64,000 nt of DNA from Luscinia megarhynchos (GCA_034336665.1 CM067570.1:22153002-22217001); one strand, 5' to 3'; numbered from the stretch's first letter, positions 13,801 to 25,734 are shown. Notes: generated by a model not told the origin, from the letters alone. Translations and numbers: made by a program.

Positions 13801-16800
13801 ACTTGCATAACGATGCATGTATACTCCTTAAATTTGTTATTCTATAGAAAAGCTATGCAATAGCATAAAACTGTAAATAACCAAAATGAAACATCCATTT
13901 GTTTTGAAAAATTGAAAGGCAATCAAGCAGAACACCGAAATTATTTACCACACAAAACTACAGCTTTACTCAACTTGTGCTTGTAACAGGACCTCAACTA
14001 AAATCTGAAGGGCCAAATCCTGCAGTTTTTTCTCCTTGTCACTGACCTGTTCTCATCAAATACACATGCTACTTTCTCATGAGGAACTATAGGCCACAGA
14101 ATGTCACCAGTTTCACATCTGTTCTAAGAAGACATTCTAGAATGTCTGAGGCAAAAGAAAATCTGAAAACATCTATACTCTTCAGCCAGATGGATTGGCT
14201 GAGTAATAAACCAATTAATGTCTATCAGCTTACCAAAAGGAAAAACACCCCAGCTCTTTTTTCAACATTTTTCCTGCCAAAGCTTCAGGTCCAGCAGCCC
14301 AGGGACCTGCTCCAGGAGAGAGAGCTGGGGACTAGGGCAGGGTCTTGTGGCAAAGAAGCCACATCTGGGCACCCTGAGCACAGTCACTGCTGGCCCACCC
14401 ACCCACTGCTCATCCCAAATATCTCGGCATCAGATCCACGGTGAGCACACCTGGGGCAGCAAGCAGCTGGGGAGGATCCATGGAGTCATGACTGAGGACA
14501 GGGCACTGCCTGCCTGGTGGGGGAGGCAACCTCACCTGCTCACATAAGTGTGGAGGGAGGGTGTGACTCCTCACCAGAGCTGAGGGCTGCCACCAGCAGT
14601 GTACACTGCACTGCACAGCCCTGTCTGTCCCAGGGTTCCACAGCAGCAGCACAGGGACACGGAACAACTGAGCCTTTGTTTTGGGCAAGTGTCCCTCTAT
14701 GTGTCCCTGGTGTCACCAGCAGCTCCTGCCCCTGGCAGGCATCTCCAGACACTCGTGGTGGTGTGACCTGGGAAGGTCTTGGGATGTTGTATGCATCAGT
14801 CAGAAACTGCTCCTGGAGAAGAAGACTTGTGGAGTGAGGGAGATGACAGGAGGTGAAGAGACATCCTCAGCTACTGCTGAGGGCTCTCTGCCTTTCCTTC
14901 CCAGGACCTCCTGCAGAAAGATTCCTCTCTCCCAGGCCAGCACCACTTTGACATGAAGGATGAAGGACATGTTCACAGCCAGTGGGCTGCAGGCACAGGG
15001 ATAATTACAACACCCCTTCACCAATTTATGGACTTGTACTTAGAATTTCAAGTTTTCTTAAATTTTGCCTGATGGGCTGGAGTGTCCTTTTCTGCAAAGC
15101 ACATCAGAGCATCTTAGTTTTTACTGTTGCAGTTATTTCCTGCATTCCCCATGGTACTTCCTAGCAATATTTAATGTACAGCAATGAAAATCTGGTTTTT
15201 ATCTCTTTTTCTGCATTACATGGAAATTTTAAAGACCACAGTGTATTCTGCTTGCCAGGTCTTATGATCTTTGCTCTCTTAAGAGCAACCTCTGTCCTTG
15301 TTAAGAATCAACACTGAAATTCATAGAGCTGTTGGTGCCACTGCCCAGTGCTGCTGAGTAGAATGAAGTGCTTGCCATTTGCAGAGCTGAACCTGCCAGG
15401 CCCCAGGGTTTCAGTGCTTTAACAGCTCTTTACAACTGAGAGAGACCTGCTGTTAATACTGCTGATGACAAACAGCTACCCTGTGTAAGGAAATGTGGCT
15501 CATGCCTCTTCTTGACTTCTGCACCCACAGCCAGCCTCACACAGGCCCCCCCAGGCTCAAAGGTGTGCACCCCTGAGCAGTAACTCTGGGATGCTCTCCT
15601 GGCACAGCAGGAGACACTGGACACTCAGAGCTCACCAGGAGGGCTTGAAAAAGACAACACCCATGCCTGTAGGGTATTCAAGGACATTTAAAACTCGATG
15701 TGAAGCGTTGTGTGTTCATTAACTAAGTTACACTTGGCCTAAGCTTGAAATAGGTAACAGGAGAGCCTGATAAAAAGAGAGCTCAATTTGTTTTTTACTC
15801 TTCTTGATTTTAGTTGCAGTAATGTTGTTACATTTTCTTTTTGAGGACTTGAGCTTTTTGGAAAAATGATTGGTCATATTTTACAGCACTTTCTATAACT
15901 TACAAAACCCACATCTTAGCGTGACTCCATTTAATATTTCTCCTCTTTGCTACACGCTTTATTAAAACATCCATCTGGTAAGCCATTTTTGTCTTCTGGC
16001 TTTTAAAGCTACTTTTTAAGTTCCAAATTTAACATAAGATGTGCAGAAACTTTATTCAGCTGACACTGGAAAATGGCAGAACACATTTTTCACCACTTTC
16101 TGATACATGCTTACTATTCTGGAGGGTAATATTATCTAAATACTGCTCTAAAACATGGAACAAAATTGAAATTATCAGTAATTTCAGCTAAACACCATGG
16201 ATGTCCTGTGAGAATGGATGACAGGAAAAAATCCACAGCTTAGGAAAAATCCTTAAATTTGAAACAGCTTCTAAAAACTACAGGTAAAAGTCTCTGTCTG
16301 TGTACTTACAATAAGCTCAATAGTCTTCATATATGATGGAAGCTACATCTATTCTCTGTCAAAAGGAGCCTCAATGGACATTTGGGTCACTAAATTTATT
16401 TGCTTGTAGGACCTGATTCTTCTTCCAACATGTGAGCTCAAAATATAGTGCATTATTCCCATATGAAAAAGGAATCAGAAACACTTCCCAAAATTTACAT
16501 ATGGGAGTGTCCAAGGCCTTATTTTAGAACTTGAAGTGACTGAAAGTTTGATTTACAATTCAACTGGATTAATTCAGAAGGAACAGTTTTAGACTGGCTT
16601 CAAAATGAAAAAGAAAGTATCTAATTGTTTTCCTTTTCTCAAATTCTCTGTACTGCTAACACTAGCATTTCAGATCATGCATGTTACAGTTAAAATTATA
16701 AACTCATCTTCATCAAATGACTTTGCAATGTAATAAATAAAGCCTTTAATGAAATTGTGCAACTTTTGAATCAGTTAAATTACATTCATCTAAACTTTTC

Positions 16801-19800
16801 CATAAATTATTTTTCAAATTCTCTATTGCTGTGAGCCTCCAAAAGTTTGTTCAGTCAAAGCTGAACTTCATAAATTAAACTACAGTGGGATCTTACATGG
16901 TCATTGTTTAGTATTAAAAGAAGTGATTATTATACAGTCCTCAATATGTGATATTAATTCCAAACCTTGTATCTTTGTGTGTTTATTGAATTATGGAGAA
17001 GATTTTTCACATGAACAGATTTTTAAAGTCCCACTTAACAACAGTAACAATCATATATTGTGGAAAAGCCCCATCATATAAATGTTTTGGGGTTTTTCTT
17101 GTATTTTTTCTTTTTAGAAGAATAAATGTGTAATTGAAATAGTACGCTGTCTCTGATAATGACACAACCAGTCATTTACAAATACTTCCTGAAACAATCA
17201 GTCTGATGGGCACAGGGGACTGCCTGCATGGAACACATTACAAGACATGACAGCATTTAAATGTAATGTTGATTGCACTGAAGTACCATTAATGTCAGTC
17301 GTAGCTGACAGTACAAGCAGGAAACTCAGTTTGTACTCACTGGTAGAATTCCAAATGGTATTTGATCAGACTCTGAGAAAATAGAGATGGTTGAATAATA
17401 ATAAATTTCCCAACACAGTAAACTAACTAACTGATGATAAGGAAGTATGTTTACCTATTTTAAACCAGTTTGTTAATTGAAAAAACAAGCAAAAGGAGTT
17501 CAATATAATCTAGAAGTTCCTCTGACTTGTTGAAGGCCTTTTCTTGCCAAACAGTCAGCATCAGTGTAGAAACCCTCTTCAATGGACAAAAAAATGGTGC
17601 TGTGCTGTCGCCCCTTTTTCTTCAGCTCCACCTGACAGAGTTTCCTGGTTGTGCTTGTTTTTCTTCCCAACAGTCGATTAAACACTTTCATCATCAGTGG
17701 CATAAAATAATATTATCATATTTATTAATTTTTAAAGTGCTCCATTGTGAGCATACAACGATCTGAAATGGAACAGCTGTCACCTCTTCAGGCCCTGGTA
17801 CCTGGGCTTCCATAGAGCTCTTTATACCATTAAATTAGCAACGTTTCCTTTTGATGATGTACAATGGATATATATCCTCGCCAAGTAAGAGAAGATAAAT
17901 TGTACAAACTCAGAAACATAACTGAAAGCAGGGCTCTGTTTTATTATCAAGCAAAACTTACATTACAGTTGGAATATCTTAAGTTTCATATGCACTCACT
18001 AAAGTCAATCGAAGCAGCTCCACTGAAAGTAGGGAAGTTGCATTTGATGTAATTACAGGATGGGCTTGGATTAGAATTTGCCCATCTGCTGCAACTAATG
18101 CACTTAGGGCTTAAAGATACAATAAGTTGTATTATTTTTTTAAATAATTTTAAAATAATATTTAAATTGATTTTGAATAAGAGCCAGACAAAAGTATAAC
18201 ATAAATAGCACCAGGAATAGCAACCGGATGGATTGCCTTTCTCTTTTCTCTGTGGATGAAACAGAAAAGGAACTGTTCAAAGAAGCTAGACTTTTTCATA
18301 GGGAAGTGAACACAAAGTGAACAAACACTGAAGAAAAAATTAAACAGAAAAAACAATATACCTCCCTAGGACTAGAAAACAATGCCATTTCAGTGGCATT
18401 CTCACCTCCAAAAAAAAGGGTGGCTGGAGCTATCCAGAGTTAGAATGAGGGATCAAGTTCCTTCCTGGCTAAACTCAGATATTCTTTATCTGTTTAGCAA
18501 GTTGGGGCTATGGAGAACATACTGCTTCACCTACAATAGCAGATATTCTGGGAATTGCACAGTTCTACAAGTGAAAGTAACAAAAATCAGATTGCAAGAA
18601 AAAGTGTACAATGCAGAAAGGGGGAAAAATAAAGGAAGACAGCCAGTTTAATTTTTTTCAAATGTGATCCAATACTCATTTTAATCTGAGCATTTTACCC
18701 TTCCCTTTGGAATCTGTGGGTTGGGAACCTCCATCAGTCTGGATCTGTGAGGTGCCTAGTATTTTTCAAATACTGCTTGACAAATAAATAAGTAAACATA
18801 CAGCCCCAAATACACATACCCTGGTTCTTCTTTTTCTTCTGTATTTAAAAACCAAAACCAACCAAAATCTTATTTTTCAAATTTCTTCCTTGTAGTCTGC
18901 TGTAAAGAATCATCAGTTTTTAAATGTTTATTGTTTTTGTTATTATTGTAGAGTAAAATGAGACACTGGCAATGACTACTACTAAAATTCTTCAAGACAA
19001 ACATTTCCTTCTGCTCTTAAGCTTTCCAAGATCTTAACTGAGAAAACGTGTCACTTTGTGATTCTTCATTTTCTCAAGAACCTCCAGTTGCTGATAGTGC
19101 CTTACACAAATAAACAGTAGAAACAGACCCCCCCCTCCTCCCGAAAGAGAGGTAAATTGCCAGACAGGAAACTGAAGGCTCTGCTCTACATTGACACATT
19201 CGAGCAAAGGTTCGTCTGTCCCTGCTGAAGCCAGGGGTCAATATCTGCCTTGAAGCCAGAACTACATTTTCACAATTCACACTGAAGCCTCTAAAGAAGT
19301 CAAAGGTGGGGAAAGTATTTGTTGGAAAATAACTGACTGTATCACTACTAGGAATAGGTTTGAAAACACATATCATGTGGGCTGAGTGGGCATATACAAA
19401 GGTGAAAAGAGATGCTCTTTTGAAAGCAATGAGAGCCAGGAAACGTTGAGACAGAAATTTAAGAACACCATCATTGGGACTGTCACGAGCATTTTTTTTA
19501 AACTTTTCTTCAGCCGGTTCCAAAGCATGCTTTAGAAACACGTGAAGCGCTATCGCTCCTGCGAAATCCAGACCACTGCCGTGCTGGCTGTGGGGCCCTT
19601 TCAGCCCCAGCGCCACCCGGGCGGGGCTTCCCCTCCCGCTTTGCCCCGCTTTGCCCCGCTTTGCCCCGCTTTGTCCCGCTTTGCCCCGCGCACCCCGCGG
19701 CATTCCCGGCCGGACGGAGCCCGGGGAGGCAGCTCCCGGCCACCGGGGCTGCTCGGTCCGCGCTCCGCCCGGCTCCTACCTGGTAGGCGTCGGGAATGTT

Positions 19801-20592
19801 CACCGTCTCGCCGTGCTCCGCCACGTAGCCGATGATGCCCTTGCCCCAGGGCACCTGCACCTCGTTGCTGTCCTCGGTGGAGCCGCAGGGCAGCAGCGGG
19901 GTGCCGGCGTGCACGTCGAAGAACTTGGACACCAGGGTCTTCTTGCCGGCGGAGGTTCCCTCCACGAGGAAAAGGGATCCCCGGTCCGCGTCCACCATGA
20001 GGCAGACGAAGATGAGGATCTTGTAGCTGAGGCTGGTGAGGTCCAGGTCATTGGAGATGTCCTTGACCAGGTCCAGGAAGAACTGGCGCTCGTTGTGCTC
20101 CTTGAGGTAGCGCTTGTAGTCCAGGGCGGTGGGGGGGTACTGGGGCAGGCTGACGCGGGACTCCAGCAGGGCGCTGAGGATGTGGGCGGTGGTGGGGGGC
20201 AAGGAGCTGGCCTTCCGCAGCAGCGCCCGCCGCCGCACGCTGCTCAGCGGCTCCTGTGCCCGGGCGTGCACATGCTCGTCGTAGGTGAGGTTGACGTGGA
20301 TAGCCTTGGAGCGGGCGAAGCTCTTCCGCAGCTCCTTCTGGGACGCCCGGCGCTGCAGCCCCCCGGGAGCGGGGCCGGGGCCGCCGGGGCCGCCCGCGCT
20401 CCCCCAGCTGCCGCCGGGGCCGTCGCTGCCCCGCCGCTCCTCCGACGGGCCGGCAGCGGGGGCGGCGGGGACGGCAGGCGCTTTAGGGAGCGAATTCTTC
20501 CTCTGCAGCCACTTCTCCACCAGCTCCGGGTGCCTCTCTAGGAAACTTTCCACCGCCGCCACGTCGAGGCCGGCATCGCCGGCGGCTGCCAT
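7642..20592 (-). CDS. PDE11A: PDE11A, dual 3',5'-cyclic nucleotide phosphodiesterase 11A (5' part only; join of 19780-20592 and 7642-7800)
   Basis: PDE11A hydrolyses cAMP and cGMP to 5'-AMP and 5'-GMP in the cytoplasm. The family has two N-terminal GAF domains and a C-terminal metal-dependent HD-type catalytic domain. Only the first 324 codons are here, in two exons joined in phase 0: 271 codons of N-terminus and GAF-A start, then 53 codons ending at a DDDEK segment. Both match human PDE11A isoform 4 closely from memory (for example [20 protein letters not shown] and SLLCMPI). GAF-B and the catalytic domain lie beyond the left edge. The start ATG at 20592 has a strong context (CACCATGG). The gene is head-to-head with RBM45, as in mammals. 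I looked for the alternative first exon of the shorter isoform 3 in the intron and did not recognise it. Identity is secure; the gene is incomplete only because the window ends. Confidence 0.95.
7801..19779 (-). other. PDE11A: PDE11A intron between coding exons 1 and 2 (non-coding)
   Basis: About 12 kb, bounded by GTAGGA donor sequence at 19779 and the CCGAAG acceptor at 7801, reading the minus strand. It is mostly AT-rich. A GC-richer stretch around 14250-15000 and another at 15330-15640 have several short open frames in different phases but nothing recognisable. The first 240 bp after the donor are CpG-island sequence with a 10 bp tandem repeat. No interspersed repeat was recognised with confidence here. 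Confidence 0.75.
19638..19690. repeat. Five-copy 10 bp tandem repeat just inside PDE11A intron 1
   Basis: Five near-identical copies of CTTTGCCCCG (plus strand), one with C changed to T, lie about 90-140 bp past the exon 1 donor. On the minus strand they translate as a short Gly/Lys/Ala/Gln repeat within open frames that read through the donor, which accounts for the long apparent protein tails there. It looks like a small GC-rich expansion within the CpG island. Confidence 0.85.
19780..20592 (-). CDS. PDE11A: PDE11A coding exon 1 (N-terminal regulatory region and start of GAF-A)
   Basis: The exon is 813 bp, 271 codons, beginning [10 protein letters not shown] and ending at DAYQ. The donor follows as CAG|GTAGGA, so splicing is phase 0. 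Residues 10-31 are an acidic/hydrophobic helix-like stretch ([16 protein letters not shown]). Residues 32-79 are a Pro/Gly/Ala-rich linker. Residues 80-92 hold the RRAS basophilic phosphosite (Ser84) and residues 124-131 hold a second, RKAS (Ser129); both exist in human isoform 4, where they are known cAMP/cGMP-dependent kinase targets. GAF-A starts near residue 175 and runs on into exon 2. Compared with human isoform 4 recalled from memory, about 13 residues are missing between HPEL and VEKWLQR and the linker is shorter. Residue 205 is Gly in [12 protein letters not shown], where human has Cys. The whole exon lies in a CpG island, which explains the long antisense open frames over it. Confidence 0.95.
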
Positions 20593-20813
20593 GGTGCCGG
20601 CGGCGGGGGCGGCTCAGGCCGCGGGAGCTCCCGCGCTGGCCATGCCCGCCGCCGCCACGTGCTGCTGCTGCCGCCCCGAGCCGCCCCGGGGCACGGGGGA
20701 TGCCGGCAGCCCCGGTGGGGGCCGCTTCTGCCCCTTGCCCGGGCCCCTCCTCAGCGGCGCGCCTTCTTCTCGCCTTCTGCTTTCCCCAGCGACCGCCTTT
20801 TCCTGTCCACCAC

Positions 20814-20845
20814 TCTTTATTAGTAGTAGTAATAGTAGTATTCGT
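20814..20845. repeat. Short TAG/TAA trinucleotide run upstream of PDE11A
   Basis: An imperfect AT-rich trinucleotide run (TTAGTAGTAGTAATAGTAGT) interrupts the CpG island about 230 bp upstream of the PDE11A start codon. On the minus strand it reads as a run of Tyr or Leu codons, depending on frame. It is probably a small microsatellite in the promoter or 5' untranslated region. Confidence 0.6.
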
Positions 20846-23040
20846 ATTTTTCTAGGTATTTTTTGTGTTTCTCTGTTTTCAGCCTTTCTCCAGCTCTGGT
20901 CTCGGTTCCCGGTTCTGGGCCGCTCCCCTGGTGCGTCGGGCAGGCGGTACCGCCGCGCCTCTGGAGATGCTCCGGGAGCGCTCGGGCAAACCCCTTCTGC
21001 CAAGTGCTGTCAGTGCTGGCGGCGGCTCCTGCGTAAGCCAGCCGGCAGACCACTGAGAAGGAGGGAGGGGAGGACGCGTGAGCCGAGCGGGGGGGCAGGC
21101 GGGGAGGAGGGAGGCTGGCGAACCCCGCTGCGGGTGGGGGGGCACTGCCTGGCAGCAGCCGCCTCGGCAGGGCGGGCGGGGAGCGCGGCGTCCCCAGGAG
21201 GGAGGACCCCCGGCAGCGGGGAGCTGTGCTAGGGAGTTTCATTCAACAATATCGGAGGAGAAGGGAGGAGCCTTTTGTCTGTGATGCTCGTTCGGAGAGG
21301 GGACGAACCCCGCCGCGGCTGCAGCCCGCGGTCCGCGGGAGAGGCGGCGGGAGGTAATGGGAGCGCTCCCGTTAAAGAGCTCTCATTTATTGAAGCTCTT
21401 ATTTATTGGAGTACTGAGCTGCTTCAGTAATTCAGGAGACAAGCAGAAAAACGAAGCCCTTCCAAGAATCCTTAGTGAATTCAGTTTCTGGAATCACTGA
21501 GTTGATTTGCGGATAGCCTCACACTTGCGGAGCCCCGACCGCGCCCGGCTCCCGCGGGGTGTGAGGGGCACGGCGGCTCTGCCCGCCCGGAGCCGCCCAG
21601 GGCTCTCTGCCGCAAGCCGCTGCTCCCGGGCAGCTCGGCGGGAGCGGGCGCGCCCCGGAGCTCCTGGGTGTCCGCTCGGGCATCACCGGCTGCCCGGCGG
21701 AAACCGACCGTACCCACCGCCGGCAGACGGACAAGGGTTATTTTTGTGCGCACGTGGAGCAGTTTTCATTGCTAAATCAATGCCTACGCATAAGCGATTG
21801 AAAAAACAAGTCATGGATCTTAACACGTGAAAATGTTTTTCATGCGCTCACCAAAGACTGAATGAAGGCGGCTTCACAAATTCATGAATGGGAGTGCGGG
21901 TGGCTGGGAAAACACACGGGCAAATCCTCAACGAAACGAGATTCCCACCTGCCGGGAACCCTGTCCCTGCAGCAGCCCCTTACTGCGCGGGGGGCGGGCA
22001 GTGCCTGCAAGGAGAGGGAGCACTTTTGGGACACGTGTCGATAGCGCAGGCTGCTGCGCGGGTGTCGTGGGGGAGGAAGGACTGCGTGCGCGTCCCGGAG
22101 GACGGCCGCGTCTCCCGCGGCAGTGGGGGTGACCCTCAGGGGCTCCGTGCAGATGCTTCGGTTTGTGCAGCCTAGGAAGCCACAGACAAAGGATTTTGGC
22201 TCCCAGCCTCGGTGCCCGCGCCGGTGCAGGCTGAGCAGCAGCTCCCTCGCCGCCGCAGGTCCCGGGCTGCTGCGGCGGCAGGGCGCCGCTCTCGGCGGGG
22301 TTTCATAGAGCTCTCCGGTCTCCCCGCCGCGCAGGGATGCTGCCGCAGGAGGACGGGCTCTCCATTGAGAAACCCCGCCGCCGCCGGCACACACCGGCAG
22401 TAGGGCAGCGGGGGCGGCGCGCAGGCGCGCGGGCAGCCGGGGCGGGGGGCGCAGTCCCGGCAGCGGCTCCCCGGCAGCGGCCCCCGGCACCCGCGGGGCG
22501 GAGGAGGGGGCCGGGAGCCGGGAGCAGCCCGGCCCTGCGCGGTGCGCGGCGGCGGGGCAGAGTCGCTCCCGGCCGCCGCACCGCGCCCCGCCCGACTTGC
22601 GGAGCGCGCCCGGCTGCAGACCCGCGGCGAGTGGGCTGCGGGCCGAGGGGCGGAGAGCGGCGAGGTCGGAGGACGCGCTCTGGGGGGTCGTGCCCGAGCT
22701 GCTCGCATCTCTAACGTAGCCGAGCTTTCCACGCAGGTAGCTCGGTTTGACAAGGCAGCGTGTCTCGGCGGGGCAAGGCGCTGTGAGCGTTTCCGAGCCC
22801 TCGGGGCTGTGACGAACGGGGGTTTCTCAGGCGCGGCTCTCGGGCAGCGCCGCCGCTGTCACAGCGCGGTGGCGGCCGCGCCCCCGGAGTCCCCGAGCCC
22901 CCGGGGCTGCCCCGAGCCCGAGCTGCGTCTGCGGCTTTCAGCGCTGGCACAAGCACTCCGTTTGCACAAAGAAATCCCGTGAGCTGCTGGAGGCCAGCCT
23001 GGCGCGTACCCCCAGCTCTCAAGCGAGGACCTTAGGTGCG

Positions 23041-25549
23041 AAATAATTGTATGCAAATAATTTTTACCTTCTCAATGTGGTAAGGCTTGGTTTCAGCACG
23101 CACACCAGCGTTTACTGCAAAATGGCTACTGTGTAGCAGTTCTGTATGTAAACACTTAAAGCAACTTAGTGTTTCTGTAAGCCTCGGTGTAAGCTAGGTC
23201 CTTCAAAGGCTTGCGGCATCTTTAGTTTATTTTGCTGGGATTTTATGCATAGGATATGACTGCATAAGAAATCTGCATATTGACAATCTCTCAAGACTGA
23301 AGAAAGGAAAACTGTAATTGTCTCCATTGCACGAAATACATAGTGAAAAATTTACTGTAAATGTTTAATTGTAAAGAACTGTGGAGCCTGAAATTCACAT
23401 AAGCATGAAATGTGACAAAGATGATCACACAGTTTTGACTGCTCTGTAACTTGCACAGGTTTTGGACGTGCTGTCAGGATAAAACCAGGTTCAGAAGCCT
23501 GGCCAGGTGTGCATTGATGGATGTTAGGAGAAAACTGAGGACTCTGTTCTGTCTGCAGGGTGAGTTAAACAAGCACAGTGTGCACTGGGCTGCAGCCTCA
23601 TGTGTTGGCCCAAGATAGATTAGTTTCAGTCTTTTATGGAAGGGCAAAAAGTACGAAAATGGATTTTGTCAATGCCATGGGATTGTGCTGCCACTGTAAT
23701 TTTATAGGTATGCTGCAGTGAGGTACAAACATCTTACATCTGATGCATATGAGGTATGATGCACCTTTTGTCAGCAGGGATGTACAATGCCAACCCAGAC
23801 AGCAGTGCAGGCTTTAGCCAGTTGTGCCTGGTTTCCTTGGGTACACCATATAGAAATTCCCTTAGATGCCCTGAAAGAATCACAAGGGAAAATGTCAGTT
23901 CATTTCTCAGGTGAAGTTTGTTTGTCTGTTCAGAAAGGTGGTGGAATAGCACTCCTCAAAATACAGTTGGGAAAACCACTTGAAAAAATTTGCCATTTGG
24001 GGAGATGCTTTGTTACGCTAAACAGTCTGAAAGTGGGAAGCAGTCCAGTAGAATCCGGGAGGATGGGAGCATAAATTATGTATCATATAAAATGCACAAT
24101 GTATACTCTGTGTCACTTTAATAGGTAAAATAGAAATCCTTTTTGCATCATGGAGAGTTGCTGTTCTTTGAATCATTTCATATACAACTACTTACTACTT
24201 CTAAAGTATGTGAACATCTTTGTAATTCCAATATCCAGAAGATCCAAATTTAATTTTATACAGTTTTTAAAAATGAGCATGAGATTGGCATTGAATTCCT
24301 CAAGGCTGTGCTCCACTGAAGGGCATTAGGAGAAGAGTTGTCAACAGCCAGTTCCTGGAATCTCTTGACAGAAGGTGAAAAACCATTGTTTCCTTCCAAA
24401 CCTGCTAAACCCCATCCATTTCAACAGAAGCCTGCTCTTGTACTGAAGGCTACTGCAGTACCCGTAATGACATGTTCACATTTCTGTCCTCCACAGCTGA
24501 CTCTTTCCATTGTCCAAAGTGAATTTAGATATCACTTTGTTCGCTTTCTTTTAAAAGCTTGTACTAACATCTGTAGGATTTGTTTGCTGCAATTTTACTG
24601 GGAAAAAATAGTTACTATATGCTGATGGTATATTGAAGGAAATTCCAGGATAAAGTGAATGTCATAAGACATTTCCAAGAAATGACAGAAAAAAAAAAGC
24701 CACACAATTCTAAAGCAAATTAGAAACGAGAAAAAAACCCAAACCATGACACAGGACTGTATTTGTAATTAATAACTTGATTCAATTAATATAATTTACA
24801 TTCCAATAATATAAACAAAACCAATGAAACCCACACAGAACACTTTCCCTTTTAGATGGTCCACTGTTTTTCAAGTCTTTGTGAAAAGCACAAGAAAAAC
24901 CAAAAGTCATAGTGTACTAGTAGGTGACAGTATTTAGTCAAGCAAAACAACTGCAGCACACCACGATGCCAGTAGAGGGTAGTGACCAGCAAACAAAATC
25001 TAAAAGCTCTCCAGAATCAGAAATTAAAATCTCCTCGTTAGCACTATAGTGTTCTGGGAAAGCTATAAACCTTCTGACCTGGTGTACTGGGTATTGGAAA
25101 TTGTACCAATATTTAGTACAGGGAATGTGGATTTTTGTTTCTGTGGAAGTGTAGCTCAAATTCATCTGCAGTACTGCAAAGTCCACAGTTGTGATAGTAA
25201 ATCCGTGTAAGGCTATCATACCCCTAAAGAAAACCGGTTTTTTTTAATGTATGTCCCCTTCAACACTGCACCTTATTTATGTCGCCTCATTGTTTTGCCT
25301 TTATTTTTGTTGGAATCTGAGCAAGAAAATCTTGCAGCTTGTCCTGTTCTACAGCCAAAGATTTGGCCCTTTCCATCTTTTCCAACACTGTGGCACTGAG
25401 AATATTCCTGAATAGAGATCATGTTACCTTTTTCAACACAACCCGTTTAGATCCAAATGTTATCACGTCCTTCTGCTTGACAACTACATCTGCTTATGTG
25501 AAAGAGAGGGGGGACTTCTGCACATTTAATTTGCTCGTGGCAAATAACA
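23041..25549. other. Intergenic DNA between the PDE11A and RBM45 CpG islands
   Basis: About 2.5 kb of average to AT-rich sequence with no recognisable exon on either strand. Open frames are under 100 codons and resemble nothing I know. A POU-type octamer (ATGCAAAT) lies at 23051-23058 at the island edge. There is an A-rich tract near 24690. Confidence 0.7.
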
Positions 25550-25612
25550 GGAAGAACGCGCGCCGCCCGACCGGCACGCTCGGAGCCGCGCGGGGCGGGG
25601 CGGGCGGGAGGC

Positions 25613-25667
25613 GAGGGGAAGGGAAAGGAGGGGAAGGAAAGGAAGGGAAGGAAAGGAAGAGGAGGGG
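25613..25667 (+). repeat. 55 nt uninterrupted polypurine (G/A) tract in RBM45 promoter or 5' UTR
   Basis: Every base from 25613 to 25667 on the plus strand is G or A, built from GGAA and GGGAAGGAAA units. Such homopurine tracts with partial mirror symmetry can form triplex DNA, and GGAA is the core of ETS-family sites common in housekeeping promoters. Function is inferred; the composition is directly visible. Confidence 0.85.
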
Positions 25668-25734
25668 CGGGCGCTGGGTCCGCGGCGGGAAGGGCGCGGC
25701 TGCACTTCCCTGCTGTACCCGGAGCGGCCTCGCC

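Larger units (their letters stand above)
19540..23040. promoter_or_regulatory. PDE11A: Broad CpG island over PDE11A exon 1 and promoter
   Basis: CpG-dense, GC-rich sequence runs from intron 1 of PDE11A through coding exon 1 (start at 20592) and about 2.4 kb upstream, with one AT-richer gap around 21360-21480. The PDE11A start site should lie a little above 20592 on the minus strand, but no TATA box or initiator can be picked out. The upstream half, 21.5-23.0 kb, is as CpG-rich as the promoter itself. It contains a CAG|GTAGCT donor-like junction on the plus strand at 22737, so a divergent non-coding transcript is possible but unproven. Many overlapping open frames in all phases reflect the base composition, not genes. 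Confidence 0.75.

Noticed and set aside
17500..17703. 67-codon minus-strand frame with a basic Lys/Arg-rich stretch
   Set aside because: It resembles no PDE11A exon or known domain, and its end has no supporting splice context, so it is treated as chance.
19074..19703. 209-codon minus-strand open frame next to PDE11A exon 1
   Set aside because: It lies wholly in intron 1, begins in the 10 bp repeat, is in a different frame from exon 1, and resembles no known domain.
7801..19779. Alternative first exon for the shorter PDE11A isoform 3
   Set aside because: I compared minus-strand frames here with what I remember of that isoform's unique N-terminus and saw no match; it may be absent in birds or too diverged to see by eye.
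19651..21232. Plus-strand open frames of about 300 codons antisense to PDE11A exon 1 and its promoter
   Set aside because: They are mirror frames of a GC-rich coding exon and CpG island, with low-complexity composition and no family resemblance.
21882..22982. Open frames of 125-202 codons in the upstream CpG island
   Set aside because: Arg/Ala/Pro/Gly-rich, overlapping in every phase, typical of stop-poor CpG islands; no recognisable protein.
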